Of a stretch of 64,000 bases of DNA, positions 12,116-26,646 are shown piece after piece. Source of the DNA: Datnioides undecimradiatus (taxonomy: Eukaryota > Chordata > Actinopteri > Lobotiformes > Datnioididae); assembly GCA_008933995.1 (NCBI GenBank), contig WARS01000015.1:6756861-6820860 (forward strand). The letters run 5' to 3'. Under the pieces are notes generated by a model, which worked only from the letters and a program-made list of their open reading frames with translations, was not told the DNA's origin and searched no databases. A program made the position numbers and the translations under genes. How positions within the stretch are numbered: the stretch's first letter is position 1; each line of letters opens with the position of its first letter.

Positions 12116-15100
12116 TTCAGGTTCTTAACCACAAAAATAATTATTTTGTTGAGAATTTCAACCTGTATGAGATGAAGAATGTACTTCCAAGTCAAAGAAG
12201 AACATGTAGAGGTTTGGAGGTTCAGGTGAGTAGTGTGCGAGTGCCTTTGATAACAAGAAAGACGGTGCTTTGCAGTTGGTTTGGCAATAAATAAGCTCTT
12301 ACACACAACATAGCAAAGTTTCAAGGCAAAGTGGGTAACAAAACTATACTCGCATGAACACAAACTACGATGTGCCACTTCAATTCCCTCCACCTCAATG
12401 CAAATTCATTTGAAGACAGGAATGACTAAACAGTCAGTGCTCATGTGCAAAAATTCAGCTAAAAAGTCTACCAAATATATCAAGCATCATATTTATGCCA
12501 TGTGTGTAGCCAAGCCAAGTAAACTTTCCATATTCAGACAGGCACACATAGCTATTTGCCACAGCAGGGGAAGACACATTTTTAACATTCAGTTATGGAT
12601 CTTGGTTTTGTGGCAGCATAGGGACAATAGTTTATAGCCGCTGTGTATTTGGTGCTGTTTAAATCCCCAACTTCTTTCAGAGCCATGGAGCTCAATTCAT
12701 CACCAGAGAATACACCAGGGAGGCACAAGAATACTGGGGGAAAATTATATATACACAACTCCTCTCTGGGGAGGACGTGAGACACCCAGAGAGCACAAGA
12801 GAGCATCAGAGAGACAGTGGAGAAAGAAAAGTCAGCCACTTAGTGAGAAAGCAAGAGCATTAGAGCTGGAAAATATCAGTGAGTAACACAGTGAGTGTGA
12901 AGAGGCACGCAGTACCATTATAACCACTTAAATACATTTGAGGGAGGGAAAAAGAGGGTTGTCTTAACCAGACAGTGTTGGCTTGCAATAACTCTTGAAA
13001 TGTAATTCCAAAAAAAGAAAGACACACGGCAAACTGCACTTCCTGAACAGGGAAAGACAAACGACAAAAATAAAAAACATAACAAAATGTGCATTTTAAT
13101 CCTAACACAAAAGCCACAGAACAAAAAAACATGCATTCATGTAACGTCTCATATGCAATATTCATTTTTAACTCAATACATCTCAGTCATTGTTAAACTG
13201 AGTATGCACAGGCCTCTTGTCCACCTCAGAAATTTGCCATAAATATTGTATAAATGATTTTTTCTGCCACTTGAATGTCTGATTTGGATCAATCAATACA
13301 TTAAACCAGTCATTTGTGCAACAATAGATTAGATAATTATACTTGTAGAATAACTAGCACACAACAGACAGGCGTTTTATAGTATGATTATCCTCTGGCT
13401 CATTAACTCCTAATTAGTTGCTACCATAACTACTAATTTGAACAAACGTGCAGTATAATAAGTTTTTCTCCACCGCACATCCTTTGCAACAGTAGAAGTC
13501 AAGCGGTGTCTTTTTCCACTTCTGGCATCTCTTTTTATCTCTTGAGTAAAATGCAGAAAATAACTTTCCTCATGGTCATGGCTACTCATTGCAGTATAGG
13601 TGATGAAAGTTCACGTTTTCAAATTGTGATTTATAGGTATATGAATCACCGCTTCACTGCCCACACATACATCTATAAATCTTATTATAAAGCAGTTAGA
13701 GTCTACGCTAGATAGATAGTAGGCTAGAGTCACCATCTCTGGTGAACCTAAAAAATGTACACTCTAAACAACATGTAATGAAATAAAATCCCTTCGGTAA
13801 TGTTACCCGTCTCTTCACTGTATGTCACATTCAGCCTGGCTGACTCATACAGGTCCATGCGTGCTTGGTTAAATGGCACACACATTTTATTACCTTAAAA
13901 AAAAAAGCATGAACTCTATTTATGTAGCACTTTTCTGAAGTGCTTACGAGTATAAACAAGGACAAAATTGGAATTGTGAAAACTATGCATTTTTTTGTCC
14001 ATACAATATAAGCGGAAGAAGAGCTTCTCAGTATGCCCTAAGTCCTCTGGTACAGGAGAATGACCCAGTTTGCAGTATATATAACATGAGAGTTGGGACT
14101 GGCTTAGGACCAGAAGACAAACAATGATTCAATATGATGGACAGACCTGCAGTCTCATTACATACTGACCCAGGGGAAATATGCTAGGGGGCATACCTCA
14201 CTCATTATGGCACACACACACTCTATGTCATGTTTGTGTACCGTGCTGCTACTAACTTTAAAGCCACTCTTCCAAATTACAGTGAGCAGTGGATAGGTGT
14301 AGCATTAAGGCAGTTGCAGGTGCTACAGGCACCATGTTACACATGGTGTAGCCACATTCTCTGTGCATTTACATATTTTAATGAATGCTGAAACCTGATT
14401 CTCTATCCAGATGTACTGGATCTAAATAATAATAAAACTAATTTCCTCTCTCTCTCTCTTCACTACTTCCTCTTTAACTTCAAAACTGCCAGTTTGTAGC
14501 TAGCACAAGTCCTGACAGTGGGTGTGTATGATAAATGGAGCAGGAGATGGGAAGATAAATGGGTTAAGATGCCGATGAGATTTCAGTCCCTGATGTTGCA
14601 CACACACTATGGGAATGGTGAGGTGTCAGAGTGCCAGGTGGCTGTGAAGTTTGCCTGAGAGCAAAGACAATAAAGAATGGCAATGCTATAAACCTCGTCC
14701 ACAACCACAAGCGAAATCATGTTGTCGTATAAGAGGGCAGCAAACTCTAAGGGGAGACTTACTCTGATGGCATTATCAAGTCATATTGCCCTTCGTATTT
14801 AAGTGCGGAATGAAATGGTAGTCCTGCTATTGAGCCATTATAACCACAGCAAGATAAAAGCCTGAAAGGTTCTACAAAATACTCCAACAATCTTGAGTTT
14901 AATGTGCAACCTCGCAGCACATTAACTACACAAGCAGCAAAACAGTGTCTCAAATGGTCATGATACATTTCCAACTTGTTTTTTTTTACATTCTCAAACC
15001 CTGCAGCCTTTGAATTATGAATTTCTGATATGTTACAGTTGAGCCTTGAGTCATCTTGGGCTAAATGATGTAGATGAACACAGGCAGGTAGGGCATTCCT

Positions 15101-16646
15101 GAGGGAAAGGATGGAAATAGGGCACAGCTATTCAGTGCTCTAAGATGCCCTGCAGACACATGGCAATTTTTTTTTTTATCGCCCCAGCATCTAGAAAAAT
15201 AATAGATTATGTGTACGGTTTTCCCTTGCATTGGCCTGTCTGTGTGCATATATACACAAATACAAGAGTATGAAAAAATAGCAGGGCGTCAAAAACTCCT
15301 GTAGTCACATTGTGAGGCTGTTTTCTTTCGTTCCTTGACTTCTTCCTTGCACAAAACCTTTTCTTGACATAAACCTGGCCGGGGGCAAGTGTTGCAACTA
15401 TCGGGCTAAAGGCTAACCAAGTCTGTTATCAGTGATGCTAAAAGGGGAAAGGGAAAGTGAAAACTACCAACATTCTTTTTAGAATTGTTGGCTTGTCATC
15501 ATCAGGGTGACTGATCACTTCCTGCTTTTCTTTTTTCCAATGACACACAAGCATCTGTCAGCATGATGCCTTGGGAAGACCAACAAGATTTCAAGATTTT
15601 GCAATTAATTAGGTGCCGTCCTTTAAATGCATGCATTTTGTGCATTCTTGAGGTCTCATGGTCTGACAAGCATGTTGAATTATCACCCTTCATATGGTTT
15701 TCTAAATATTTCGAATCATGCAGTGTTTACATCTGTTTGCAGTTGTCATCTTCCTGCCTTTTTATTGCCTTACTGTGCTCTGAAACTCCACGTGTTCAAA
15801 ATCTCCACAGGGTAAATTTCAGAATTTCTGGCACTGAACAGCTTTGACGCTTTTTTCTGTTCCGTCGTACTGTTTGAGAAAAATAAAGACCTGACAAGAA
15901 CATCATTCTGAAACTCTTTGATGGCAGAAGTACCAAGTTGCAGACCAGAAACAAGTAGGACTTGAAAAAAGAAAAAAGTAAAGACAGCTGCCACCAAACC
16001 CATCCAGGTGTTAAAGTTTTAAAAAGTATGTTTAGTATTTTCAAAAAGTGAGCACCTACTTGACAGTTTGATGAAAACTACTTTAGACAAGAACTTGGCC
16101 ATCTTCTCCTACGCTCCACAAATAATTTCCCTATATTCCTCTCTCCTGCACTCTGCTCACTGTCCTCAAAGCAATCTCATGAGATCTCATCACTAATGAA
16201 ATCAGTGCACCCCTCTAACTAATGTAGCCATGGCGACTATTTCCCAAATGAGCAAGGTGACCTTCTGCAAAATGCATTCAGGGAAAATGCAAGCAGATTA
16301 TGATTCACCTCAAACAGGATGGATCTATTTCATACTTAATAAATCTAATTTATTGTACAACTGGCCAGAAAGTTGTGCCATGCAAATTCACAGTACAAAT
16401 CAAGGTGCAGATGGAATTGTTCAAAGGAAGCTGCTGTGAACATTATCTCTAATGGGGGCTCACGGGCTGCACTGCTTTCAACAGATCTCTATTAAGATTT
16501 CTTTAACTTCCATTCTGTAAGATTGACAGACAGTCCTCTGTACGACTCTGAGAAGCTGCTGCTTGTGAGCTGTCAAGTGTCACAGTGCGTGAAGGGTGAA
16601 AGCTACGGTCCTTACTTTGTGGTTAGTAGCCACTGCTTTCTGTGAG

Positions 16647-16811
16647 CGAGATATTTTTGTGTGTTTATGGAGAAATAATTATCTTTGGAGACAGGAAAGA
16701 AGAGATAATAAAGATTAAAACAATATAACGAGACATTTTTGTGTGTTTATGGAGAAATAATTATCTTTGGAGACAGGAAAGAAGAGACAATAAAGATTAA
16801 AACAATATAAC
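16647..16811. repeat. 82-bp tandem duplication (two copies)
   Basis: Copy one runs 16,647-16,728 and copy two 16,729-16,810. They differ at only two positions (ATATTT/ACATTT and GATAAT/GACAAT, both T to C), so the duplication is recent. The unit is AT-rich with no coding content. Confidence 0.95.
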
Positions 16812-19800
16812 TACTGTGCTGCTGTGGTTTTTCATGTGTACTGTTCATTATTGCACGTGTATAAGAAATTTTATTCAAATGCATTGTTGCATGCATGTAT
16901 TTACAAAAAGTTTTGTTTCTTTGAATACAGGTCACAGTATTGATTTTAAAAATACAAATATTTACTTTTATTTATAGATATAGAAAGACTGCATAAAGGG
17001 CCAAACTAGGAATTACTGTAAATAACATAACATAAACTTTAACAACAAATGATCCATCATATTTATTTCAGGAAGCTCAGCATCATTATGAGGGAATAAA
17101 ACCCAAGCAAAGCTGGATAATCCTACAGGGCCACATCTAACTTGTGTACAACAAAATGCTCTCTAATGATGATGTAATTCTAAAATTGGTAAACAATACG
17201 AGGAGTTCTGCTAATGGCTCTGTAATAGGAGCCATCAAGACCAGCCTGTCCATTCTTCCCCATGGGTCTGCTACAAAATCCATCTCCTGTTAATACGCAA
17301 ATGGTCCTGGGCCAATTTATTAGCTGGTCATATCCCCATAGTGACATGAAATCAACTTTTGAGTCATGGTCTTAAACTGCTACTCCACCTAAAATCTTTG
17401 CAATATCAAATACACACCCTGTAATCTTGTAAGCTAGCAGGAAAAGATAGTTACAGCTTGCCATGTCAACTTGAACTCGTGCTAGTTACAAGGGATTATA
17501 ATGTCCATAGAAACTTCTTATGTAACTATGCAGCACAATCTAGTCCTCAGTATGGTCTCAAAACTCAGGTTTTGAGAAGATATAATAAAATCTGCATGAA
17601 AAGTGTTTTCCTTTGATGCCAGCGTGGTAAGTTGCTTACAGCTATTGTTTGTGTCTAAAAATGGAAACGGTATATTCAGCCATAGCTTAAACATAAAACA
17701 ATAACTGTACTGACAGTAGAGATAGACAGATTATTTATGCTGTCAACCTTTCAATCCTGTATAGGAACATCCTTTTTGGATAAAAAGTGGCACATGGCAA
17801 ACTTTTCTTTTGTGCAACCACCAGGCATTTCACTGTAGGGTCAGCTGATTTCTTTATGGCTGATTTCAACAAAAATAAGGAAAAAAAGGCCATTTCAGTT
17901 CAATATCAGGATTACATGAAGCATGTCAGATTTCTTTCTGAGCACACTGAAACTTCAACAGAACTGATAAACCATGAATTATTTGTGCATGTTTTCAGAT
18001 GGGCTGCTTTATTTTTCTTTTTTGTCTGTCTCAAGGAAACAAAAATGCAAATTACAGATGACCATTTCTGCAGGAACGTTATACACCATGAAAAACTGCT
18101 GGCAAGCCTTGGCATTCAATAATTTGTTAATGCTGTGTCACCATAATCACCTTCAAGTTAAACTGTTTTCCCTTTAATTAAGAGATGAGTTCACTTGCTT
18201 TATGACTATCATAACACTGAAGATGTATTCTCCGGTATGCGGAACAAAGAACAGAAACACTGACTCTTAATGCAGTCGAGTTTATACATTCTGCAGCTAT
18301 GTGACTGCAAGGGTTCCCGTTTGGCTAAAATATATTACCAAGTGATCTGTGATTCAATTATATGTGCCAATAAAAAAACGTGTATACAGACACCAAACCA
18401 AGTCAAAATAAGATCCCACATCATGCCTGCATTGAACTACATTGACCCTTTATGGGTTACATGTTGACAAGTAATAGCCAACTTACACATATGGCAGAAA
18501 CAGAGCAACCTGTGTATCCCCTGTTCAAGTATGGCAAGAGACCCTTGTTCTTATTTCCCATCTCTTTCAGTTTCTTTGTCTTCCCTTGAATAATTTTTTA
18601 CCTCTCTGCTGTCAAATTCTCAAAAGGAAAAAACAGCCCAAAAATACTTCAATCAAATATTAAGTAGCCTTTTCCTTTTGGCTGGGTCAACCAACTCCAA
18701 AGAAAAATATCTGGGTCTCTTTACCTTGACAAATTCATGACTCCCCTCCACTTCAGCTCTCGGCCATTTCATGCAATGGAGAATATAAATACTACCAAGC
18801 CTATGGCATGAGAGTGGGTGCCTATAATAAACTTTGTTGTTTTTGGACTGCCAAACAAAACTGATGAGCTATTTTTATTTGGTTTAGTATTAAAAAGGTA
18901 GATCAGTATATAAGCCGATCTTTGCCTAAATTCAGTCTCTAAAGGTAAAATGCACTTTTTAATGCAAATAGGACTCATAAGAGCAGTACATCTAGAAGAT
19001 TACTCGAACTTTTCAGTAAGACAGAGCTCATTTATTTTTCTTTTGTTAACGCTATTGTAGAGCTAGAGGACGGCAGTTGTCCAAGTGGCAGACCAGAGCG
19101 GGCTGGTTCATACGCGTGTATGGCAGGTCTTCAGATGAGAGCTGACAGATGTGGCAGGAGACATGTGGGCCTAAGAGGCAAATCATTCAGGACCAGGATG
19201 CTGAAAGAGGAAGGGGAATCAATAGACATAAACAGCGAGCATGAGAGCAAGAAAGAGACAGGAAGAAGACAAGAAAGATGGAAGGAAAAGATGGGGAGTA
19301 AAGGTCAGGATGAGCCTGCGTGCACAGACCGTTGTTGTGACTTGTGAACGTTACTTTGTTTGCCTCAGTGAATCAGAAGTTGGAGAAGATGTGGTGCGTC
19401 TCAAGACAGCGTACTGATTGACAGAGAAAGAAAGAAAATTGGCAAAGGGAAAAAAGAATAATCAAAAGCTGAGGGAAGTAATCTGAGAAACATGCACAGG
19501 GTATTAAGGCCTGGCATGACTGACAGCTCCCTTCATTACAGTAGAGCATATGAAGCCTGATCATGTTCAAGAAGCTTTGCAGCTTGCTGTCAGGTTGTTT
19601 ATTGGTAGTCCATTTCGTCCACCCTGTGGCACCTAATAGCTGCTGCCCTAATATCTGTTCTATCTGCTCTATTAAAACCATCGAGTGAGACTGTATCGTT
19701 TTATTGGGACATCAATGGATGTGGTGCAAATGTGTTGCTTCCCAATGTTGTCTACTTAATCTGCATGCTGCTGAAAGAAAGTAGTGAAAATTATAGGTCT

Positions 19801-21460
19801 GCACAAGACAGGACCATGTCTCTATTTAAAGTGTAAAAAATGCTATTGGTTATTTCTGTTTTCATAGTTCTCTCCGCAGTTTTGAAACAGATGTCCTGTC
19901 AGAAATAATCAATAATTCATATGTCTGTATGGTCTCTCTCAAAGCTATCAGCAGACCCTAGACCAGACCACTTGCTAGCCCAGCTAGAGTCTTTATCACC
20001 CTGTGGAGTGTAATATGATCAGTACAGCACAACCAGCCAAGAACTCAGGGAATCACCCAGCATCAAGCAGGCAGTCTAGAGAGGCTTTGGCTTGTAGCCT
20101 GTTATAAGGCTGTCCTTCAAAAATGGTTTTCATGCATTTTATTAGCCGAGCAGATGACCAGTGAGGAAAAGGCAGCCAAGGGGGAGCTATGAAAAACAAA
20201 TGCCTGTTCCTGCTGGTAAAAATTAGATGACCAATCCTCTCTGCTTCACATACGCTGCTGGAGCTCTGTTTCTATTTCAGATATCACCATTTCAGCACAG
20301 CTCCACTCTTTTATGAAGCAATAATGTTTTCCTAGAGCCAGTCACATACAGCGGGCTGTGGTTCCTGCTGGACATTGTCCAGTTTTCACTTTGGACGAAT
20401 ATGTTCCCTTAGCAGGGTCCCACTTCGCCTGTCTAACTGCAGTGCAGCACAACAACAGACGTGTGCATTAAAAGTTAATTTTTCCCAATTGCAAACTTTA
20501 ATTTCAGTCATTTGCTTTGGTCTAGAACATAATTTTCTCTGTACACAATTTTCTGTCCTCCAAAGTTGTATTTCTTTTTCCTTTTTGATTGGAAGTAGCT
20601 AGATTATGTGGTTATCACAGACAACTGTCTGACCTGGGAACAAAGAAAGCAATTCCTGAAACCACTCTCTTTGTTGTGACACAAAAATTGATGGCAATCA
20701 ATGAAACAGACTGGTGTTGTAACCTCAAACTCTACACAGAGCCTGCTAAACTGTCACTGTATTTCTACTTGTGCCATTCACAGAATGTGCCGAGCTCTAC
20801 CATATAGTGCCTGCTGTACAACATGCACCAGGTGTCAACATACAGTGTGTCAGAATCATTGAACCATTTACAAACAATGTTCTTTCCAATACACTATATA
20901 TCCTCTGGATAGCAATCGGACTTGTGTCTTGTAGAAACCCGGGGTGTTTCCACCATCAAAAAATGTTAGATAAAAGCTGACAAAAGGAAAAGCACACAGA
21001 CACAAACAATGGTTCTGGGCTCCAAACGGGAATTGGCATTAGTATTAGAATTTAAAGTATTTGTTGAGGTAAGGGCAATCCCCTTTCCACACTGCCCTTC
21101 AGATTTCAACAAGATGTCCTTTGAAACAGAATAACACATTAAATGTACTTCAGAAGCCTCTTATGACTCATGTAAAATCAGCAATGTAGCCGTTCCTGTT
21201 TTCTCAATAAATTCAACACAAAACAATAGAGACATGTGTCAAGGTCAGTGCTCTTGAGGAGTGCACCCTGGTGTTTTAGATGGAGGTTAGGTAACCTTTC
21301 CACTGAATTACAGTTAAAGAATGTCACTTTATAATTGTATTACAGATGAGGCTGACAGGCAGGCTCACTAAAACAGTGACTGTCAATACTATAGACTTGC
21401 TAATGGAGTCTGAGTAGTTGTCAAGTGCCTTGGATTTTTATGGTTTCCCATGAGTGTTTC

Positions 21461-21499
21461 TGGTTATATTCCATCCACTGAGTGAATGGAATATAACCA
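21461..21499. repeat. 39-nt near-perfect palindrome
   Basis: Two 14-nt arms (TGGTTATATTCCAT at 21,461-21,474 and its reverse complement at 21,486-21,499) surround CCACTGAGTGA, whose CACT/AGTG is itself complementary. In total 18 of 19 pairs match around a central G. It would form a nearly uninterrupted hairpin. No known element or RNA gene was recognised. Confidence 0.9.
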
Positions 21500-24400
21500 T
21501 ATTCGACCCACTTCTGTGCATATGTCGTATGGCCAGTGGCAGAATATAGCTGAATTATAAAAAGTGTTTCCATTTAATTGGTGCTAGTCTGTGTGTCCTG
21601 TAAGCCTTCAATGTTTTGGACTAATGAGAGAAATTACAGTTAAACATTATCTGCATTTACTGTGTTAACTTTTTATTGAGAAGTGACCTAAATTGCTTAT
21701 GTATTAGATTCCAGATGAATAAGTGATATCAATAGACTACTTTATAACTTCACTTTCCGATTTTTCAGTACACACAAAATCTAACCTGCATTCAGTTTCT
21801 GTGTCCACAGAAGCAGCTGTCTATCAGAAGCAGCTCCCAGAGAGTTGAGGGGACAGCTTCCGGCCAGACTGCCTTTTCCTGGCTGACTGACAGATGAAAT
21901 TTACTGACTACTTTTCATCTAAATTCTACGGGAAGAAAATTAAGAGTTTGTTGTTGATTTTGTTTCTCTGTCCGCCATAGCAAGGAGACGGGCTCACAGA
22001 CCTACTGGGAGATGATCAATCAATGTAAATATAATAAATTCAAAACAAGAACCTGAATACCGGTATGGTGGTGAATAAAGTGAATTTTTGAGCTGTAAAG
22101 CAATCGCACATCAATTTTGCATCGACTGAGAGGTATTAAGCCATTTGAGCACCTTTCCATCTCAACGGAAAGTACTAAGAAGGCTACTTTCTAAAACAAA
22201 CAACCTTTCAGTTCAAGATTCTTCACAAAAATTTGACTTCGTAGTGACACCAACACATTACCACAAGTATTTTCTGCATAATATCTGGAGCAAAAGCAAA
22301 ATCAGTTCACATATTGGCACATATCAGGAGAATATATGTTACCAATAAGTCTACAACATATCCAAATGATAAGATATATTCCTTGTGTTCTATTGTCTGC
22401 TGTCTGTACTGATTTCACTTCACTAATTTCAATACAAATACATTTAAAAAAACATAGCACAGGGGGTCTCTGGTCACGATTTAACATGGAGATGGCTGAA
22501 AACCTCTCACCAAACCATGAGTTTAAAATGACACACAAATTCTTTCATTTCTGTCGAGCGACATTTATCATAAGTAGACCATAAGCTGATTCGCAGTAGC
22601 TACAACCCTCTACTCATCTACTCTTTAGCCCATTTTAATACAGCTCACATTGTGCCTCAAATGAATTATTATTGCTGCACATTATGATCATGCTGTTTAA
22701 ATATGGTGCACTTCAATAGATTTTCCTGGTGACAACAAAACATCTACTGCCAGATAACAGAAACTCTTATTATAAGAGTTACTGACTATTATGAAGTTCC
22801 AGGATTACATAGAAGATAAGTATTTATTCCCTTACAGTTGATATTTACTGTAAATCCATTGCAATGAGCTTTTGGCTTTCTCCTAAATAGCTAAATTGAC
22901 TACCTACCTCAATACGTCTGCATCAGTAACTTCCTAATGCACATGCTCAGCTTTCAAAGGCCTGGTAAGTCACAGAACTCTTCTGAAGAACATACTCAAT
23001 ACACCTTCCATTTCTGACTGAATGAACAGGTCAATAAGACCCAGACAAGAAGCTGGCATTCACATAATTATCAGCTCTGCCTGCCTTTCATACTGTGACA
23101 CTAAACACAGAAGAAAATCTCACAGAGTCAGAAATTACCACTCATGACCCATTTCATTACCCAAGCTATATGATGTTTGATGCTGATCTCTGCTAATGGA
23201 AAGTTTAGTAGCATGTCCGCAGTGTATTCATTAGCACGTCTTGGACATCTTTCACATGCCTGGGAGTACAGCCATACCATAGATTTGTATTGTGCCAGTT
23301 CTGTAGCAGCCTATGCAGCATGATCACGGCCGTGACTGGGGTTATATATAGCTACATACCCAATAGCAGTTCCTGCCGTGCTCACAAACACCCTTGGGAT
23401 CTAATGACATAGCCGGGGGGCGGGGGGGTTTGGAGAAAAATCAACGGTCGTTAAATACAGCAAAGAGTGAGGCAGCAGGAGTAGGATTTCCAATTTGCTA
23501 CTGCTGAGGGGACAAAATGTCCAGATGGAGCACCTTCCATCCCTTCCCTCCTTAGATGTTTCATCCTTTTTTGTTTTGACATTTCCTTTTCCACCCACTG
23601 AATTGACAGGGAGAAGAGAAATCATGATACTCCTCTTCACTGACATCTCCACAGATAAAGGAAGCCCCCCCCCTCCACTGCAACATCCCATGCCAGGGAC
23701 AGGAAAGCGGCAAGGGAGAAATGGGAGAAATGCCATCTCCTCATCAACGAATGCTCCAGATTCTTTCTGAGGTCTCACAGAGGCCTTGAGCACAGTCCAG
23801 GCTCAGCCTAGATTGTGACACATTTGGGTGATGTGTTTTACCTTGGGGCTGCTGGACCTTACGCCCAACAAGCCGCTCGGGCACATCCACAGCAACATCC
23901 TAAGCCCTCTGAGGGAAAGATTTGCTGTCGGTCTCCATACACAAGATTGATATCAACTATATGTGTTGAGCAAGTAGCTGGCTCTTCTTATTAGTTTTCT
24001 ACAGGGATACCGCCTCAGAAGTTGTTTGTATCTGTCTGTTATAATCAGGAAATATGTCTTGTTTATCCAACTTGCAGCAACAATCTGAGTGCTGAGCTTT
24101 TTGTGTGACGATATGTGAACTGCCGCTTAATTGGAAAAGTCAATAAAGCTCATGACCGAAATGTAAACAACTCATGCATCACACACCGCCTCTGTGTGGG
24201 CTAAAGAGTACCTGAACAGCCTGACTATCTGCTAAAAAGCTTTCAAATCTAGAGATAGACTTAGCTGTTTCCCATAGCTTAGCTGAATGTTATCAAAGAC
24301 TGCTGAAAGTCATACAAATCAATCCAGTAAATGCCAGGAGGTCAAACTCACTGATGTTTGGACAATACAATCAAAAAAGCGATATGCTGAGTAATATTGA

Positions 24401-25094
24401 TTTTTTTTTAAAAAATGGATTGTGATTTTTAAATATCTATTGAAATTTTGCACTGATGTTTTAGGTTTCAGTCAATTGTAATTCATACTGAATAAAAAGA
24501 GCTAACCTTAACTGCGGCTGTTTTGCTTTCATGCAACAGCTGCTGCTCTGATTGTCTTACAATATGCTGTGCATCACATAATCACCTGCATTGTTATTGC
24601 AAACAGTGCTTCATGATATGATTGGATATTATGACTCCTATCTCTAATATAAAATGTGTTCATTTAATGGCATCCGCACCGAATGACGGCCTATGCAAGT
24701 CACAGTGCCAGCACACATGCGACCAATTGATGCGCAGCGCAAAACACAAATGACCCTACTGACCAGCTGCAAATACAGTAATTGTGTTGTGCAAATTTTG
24801 ATTTGTCCTGGTGTTAGTGTTCCTGTATATGTACTACAGTGCAATGCGTGTCTTACATAATTAACCTCCTGTCTAAAATTTGATTTGTTTGGGTTAATCT
24901 ACCCGTAATTACCCTCCTGAAGCAGATGTCAACTGTGCTTGAGTGATCTTCAATGCATTTGCACTGCACAAAGCTCTCCTGTTTAAATTTCACTGTGTTA
25001 CGATAAAATACAAGTTCAGTGCCACATTTTAACATTACATGGGTGTTTTAGTCCAGCACACCACTTTGTAATGTCACTTCCATCTGTGCTCTCA

Positions 25095-25160
25095 TCACTC
25101 CCTCCCCTCCTTCTCTCCTTCCTTCCCTCCCACCCTCCCTCCTCTCACTCTCTCTTTGGC
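25095..25160. repeat. Polypyrimidine tract
   Basis: C/T-rich sequence of irregular CCTCC, CTTCC and CTCTC units, with few purines. Confidence 0.8.
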
Positions 25161-26069
25161 TTCCCCTCCATGTGACTGTTCTGCCACTGTGACAGGGACC
25201 ATTCTGTCTGTCGGCCAGACAAGCCAGTGCGCTTTCTATAGTTGACTGCTGACTGGACCTGCAGGCAAGTATCACTCATGTCTAAATGAATTGTGTCTTT
25301 TAAAAGAAAAGTCAGAAAGAAACGAAACAGCAATCTGTTTGAGAGAAACTTGCATCTTGCAACAGTCACTTAAGCCAGGGAGCTGAGGTGACCTTCTCAA
25401 ATTTCATTTCAGTTGGTCTTTTTTTTTTCCTCCCTCCTTCCCAGAACAAGTGAGTAATTAGAGCAGAAACATTTCCCCACACACCCGGGCTGTCTGAGTG
25501 CAGAGCTGCTTTTGTGTCTGTCTGTCTGTATGCAGGCAGGCTTCACTGAAACTGCTGTTACTGCAAACACCCCTACCGTCATTTTACAGTAGCAGCTTAA
25601 ATACTTACAGTATGGAGCAAGCAGCATTTGAAGACCCAGCACTTCATCTTCTCATTCGTCATATATGCAGTAATATTATCCATGCTGTCATAGGCAGTGA
25701 GTCAGATTATTGTGAGTGTCATTACAGAGAATGTGGTCACCATGTATTAGTGATGATGTAAAGCTCTCCTACTGTATCTGTTTCCCTTACAGAGACCAGA
25801 GAGTAATTTCGCTCACAAACATGAACACAAGGCTTCCTAGTGATTGTGAGGCTAAGTCCCTGATTATCACTAGATTACTATTCACCAATGTCATGTGTGT
25901 GTGATGTTTTCAGGGCAACACACCTGAATATTTCATTTTCCTTTTGGTCAACGCCTTCCTTTTATTTCCATCAGTCTCATTTGTCATTGCACACTGTATG
26001 TGTGCATAATAAATGACAGAAATTAGCATAAACATAAAAGCCCATGATGACTGTGTAATTGTGTTTGTT

Positions 26070-26097
26070 TGTGTGTGTGTGTATATATATATATATA
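26070..26097. repeat. Compound GT/AT microsatellite
   Basis: A GT run (to about 26,082) passes directly into an AT run. Confidence 0.9.
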
Positions 26098-26646
26098 GCT
26101 CCACTCACTTAACCCTTATGACTTTTCTCATTGTCTTTTTCTTTAACGAGAAATTAGTCCATCCTTTTAAGACTCACCCGTCTTTCTGACCTAAATTAAA
26201 CAGCCAACAATACGCGCGCCCCAATTCTCGGTTATTCTAGAAACATTAAACAAACATAAGTTGTAAGACAACGGGTTAAAGTGTGAAAGGGGCATGACCG
26301 CAATGTTCCCAAGACCATCATTTTGAGTCTATTTCTTTGGTTTTCCTGTCTGCCTTTTCGCTACCGACTCGCAATAAGCATATACTTTATCCATCCTCAT
26401 CTTTACCATTGCTGTAGTGTTCATAGTAAATGCTTTGGCACCAAAAAAGTGATGTAAAACAGAGGTCGAGCACGGGCTCAGCCCAAAATGTAGTATAAAA
26501 CCAGGTTCTCAAAGTTAGAACTAAATACGAGCCAAAAGACTTGTCCGCTCTCGCGCGTCAGTCATGCACACAACGCCCATCTTCATCGAGGGAAATTAGA
26601 AAGAGGCACAAGATGAGGAAAAGCAGTTTCCCTGTTTTGTCCTTAC

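Larger units (their letters stand above)
11012..26646 (-). other. pde4d: pde4d intron, from the unrecognised ORF to the PDE4D4 exon
   Basis: Noncoding as far as I can see. It contains a decayed interspersed repeat (about 11,889-12,115), an 82-bp tandem duplication (16,647-16,811), a 39-nt palindrome (21,461-21,499), a GC-richer block at about 23,400-23,800 with overlapping open frames on both strands but no recognisable product, a polypyrimidine tract (about 25,095-25,160) and a GT/AT microsatellite (26,070-26,097). The last ~450 bp before the PDE4D4 exon (26,200-26,640) are less AT-rich and may include splicing or transcriptional signals. Confidence 0.55.

Noticed and set aside
23401..23793. 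130-codon minus-strand and 91-codon plus-strand open frames
   Set aside because: Both strands are open because of G/C-homopolymer and purine-rich composition. No conserved motif, splice context or family resemblance.
1..26640. PDE4D5, PDE4D8, PDE4D3 and PDE4D9-type exons
   Set aside because: I looked for their characteristic N-terminal sequences on the minus strand and saw no candidate. The PDE4D5 exon is long enough that it should have been obvious; the shorter ones could be missed by eye.
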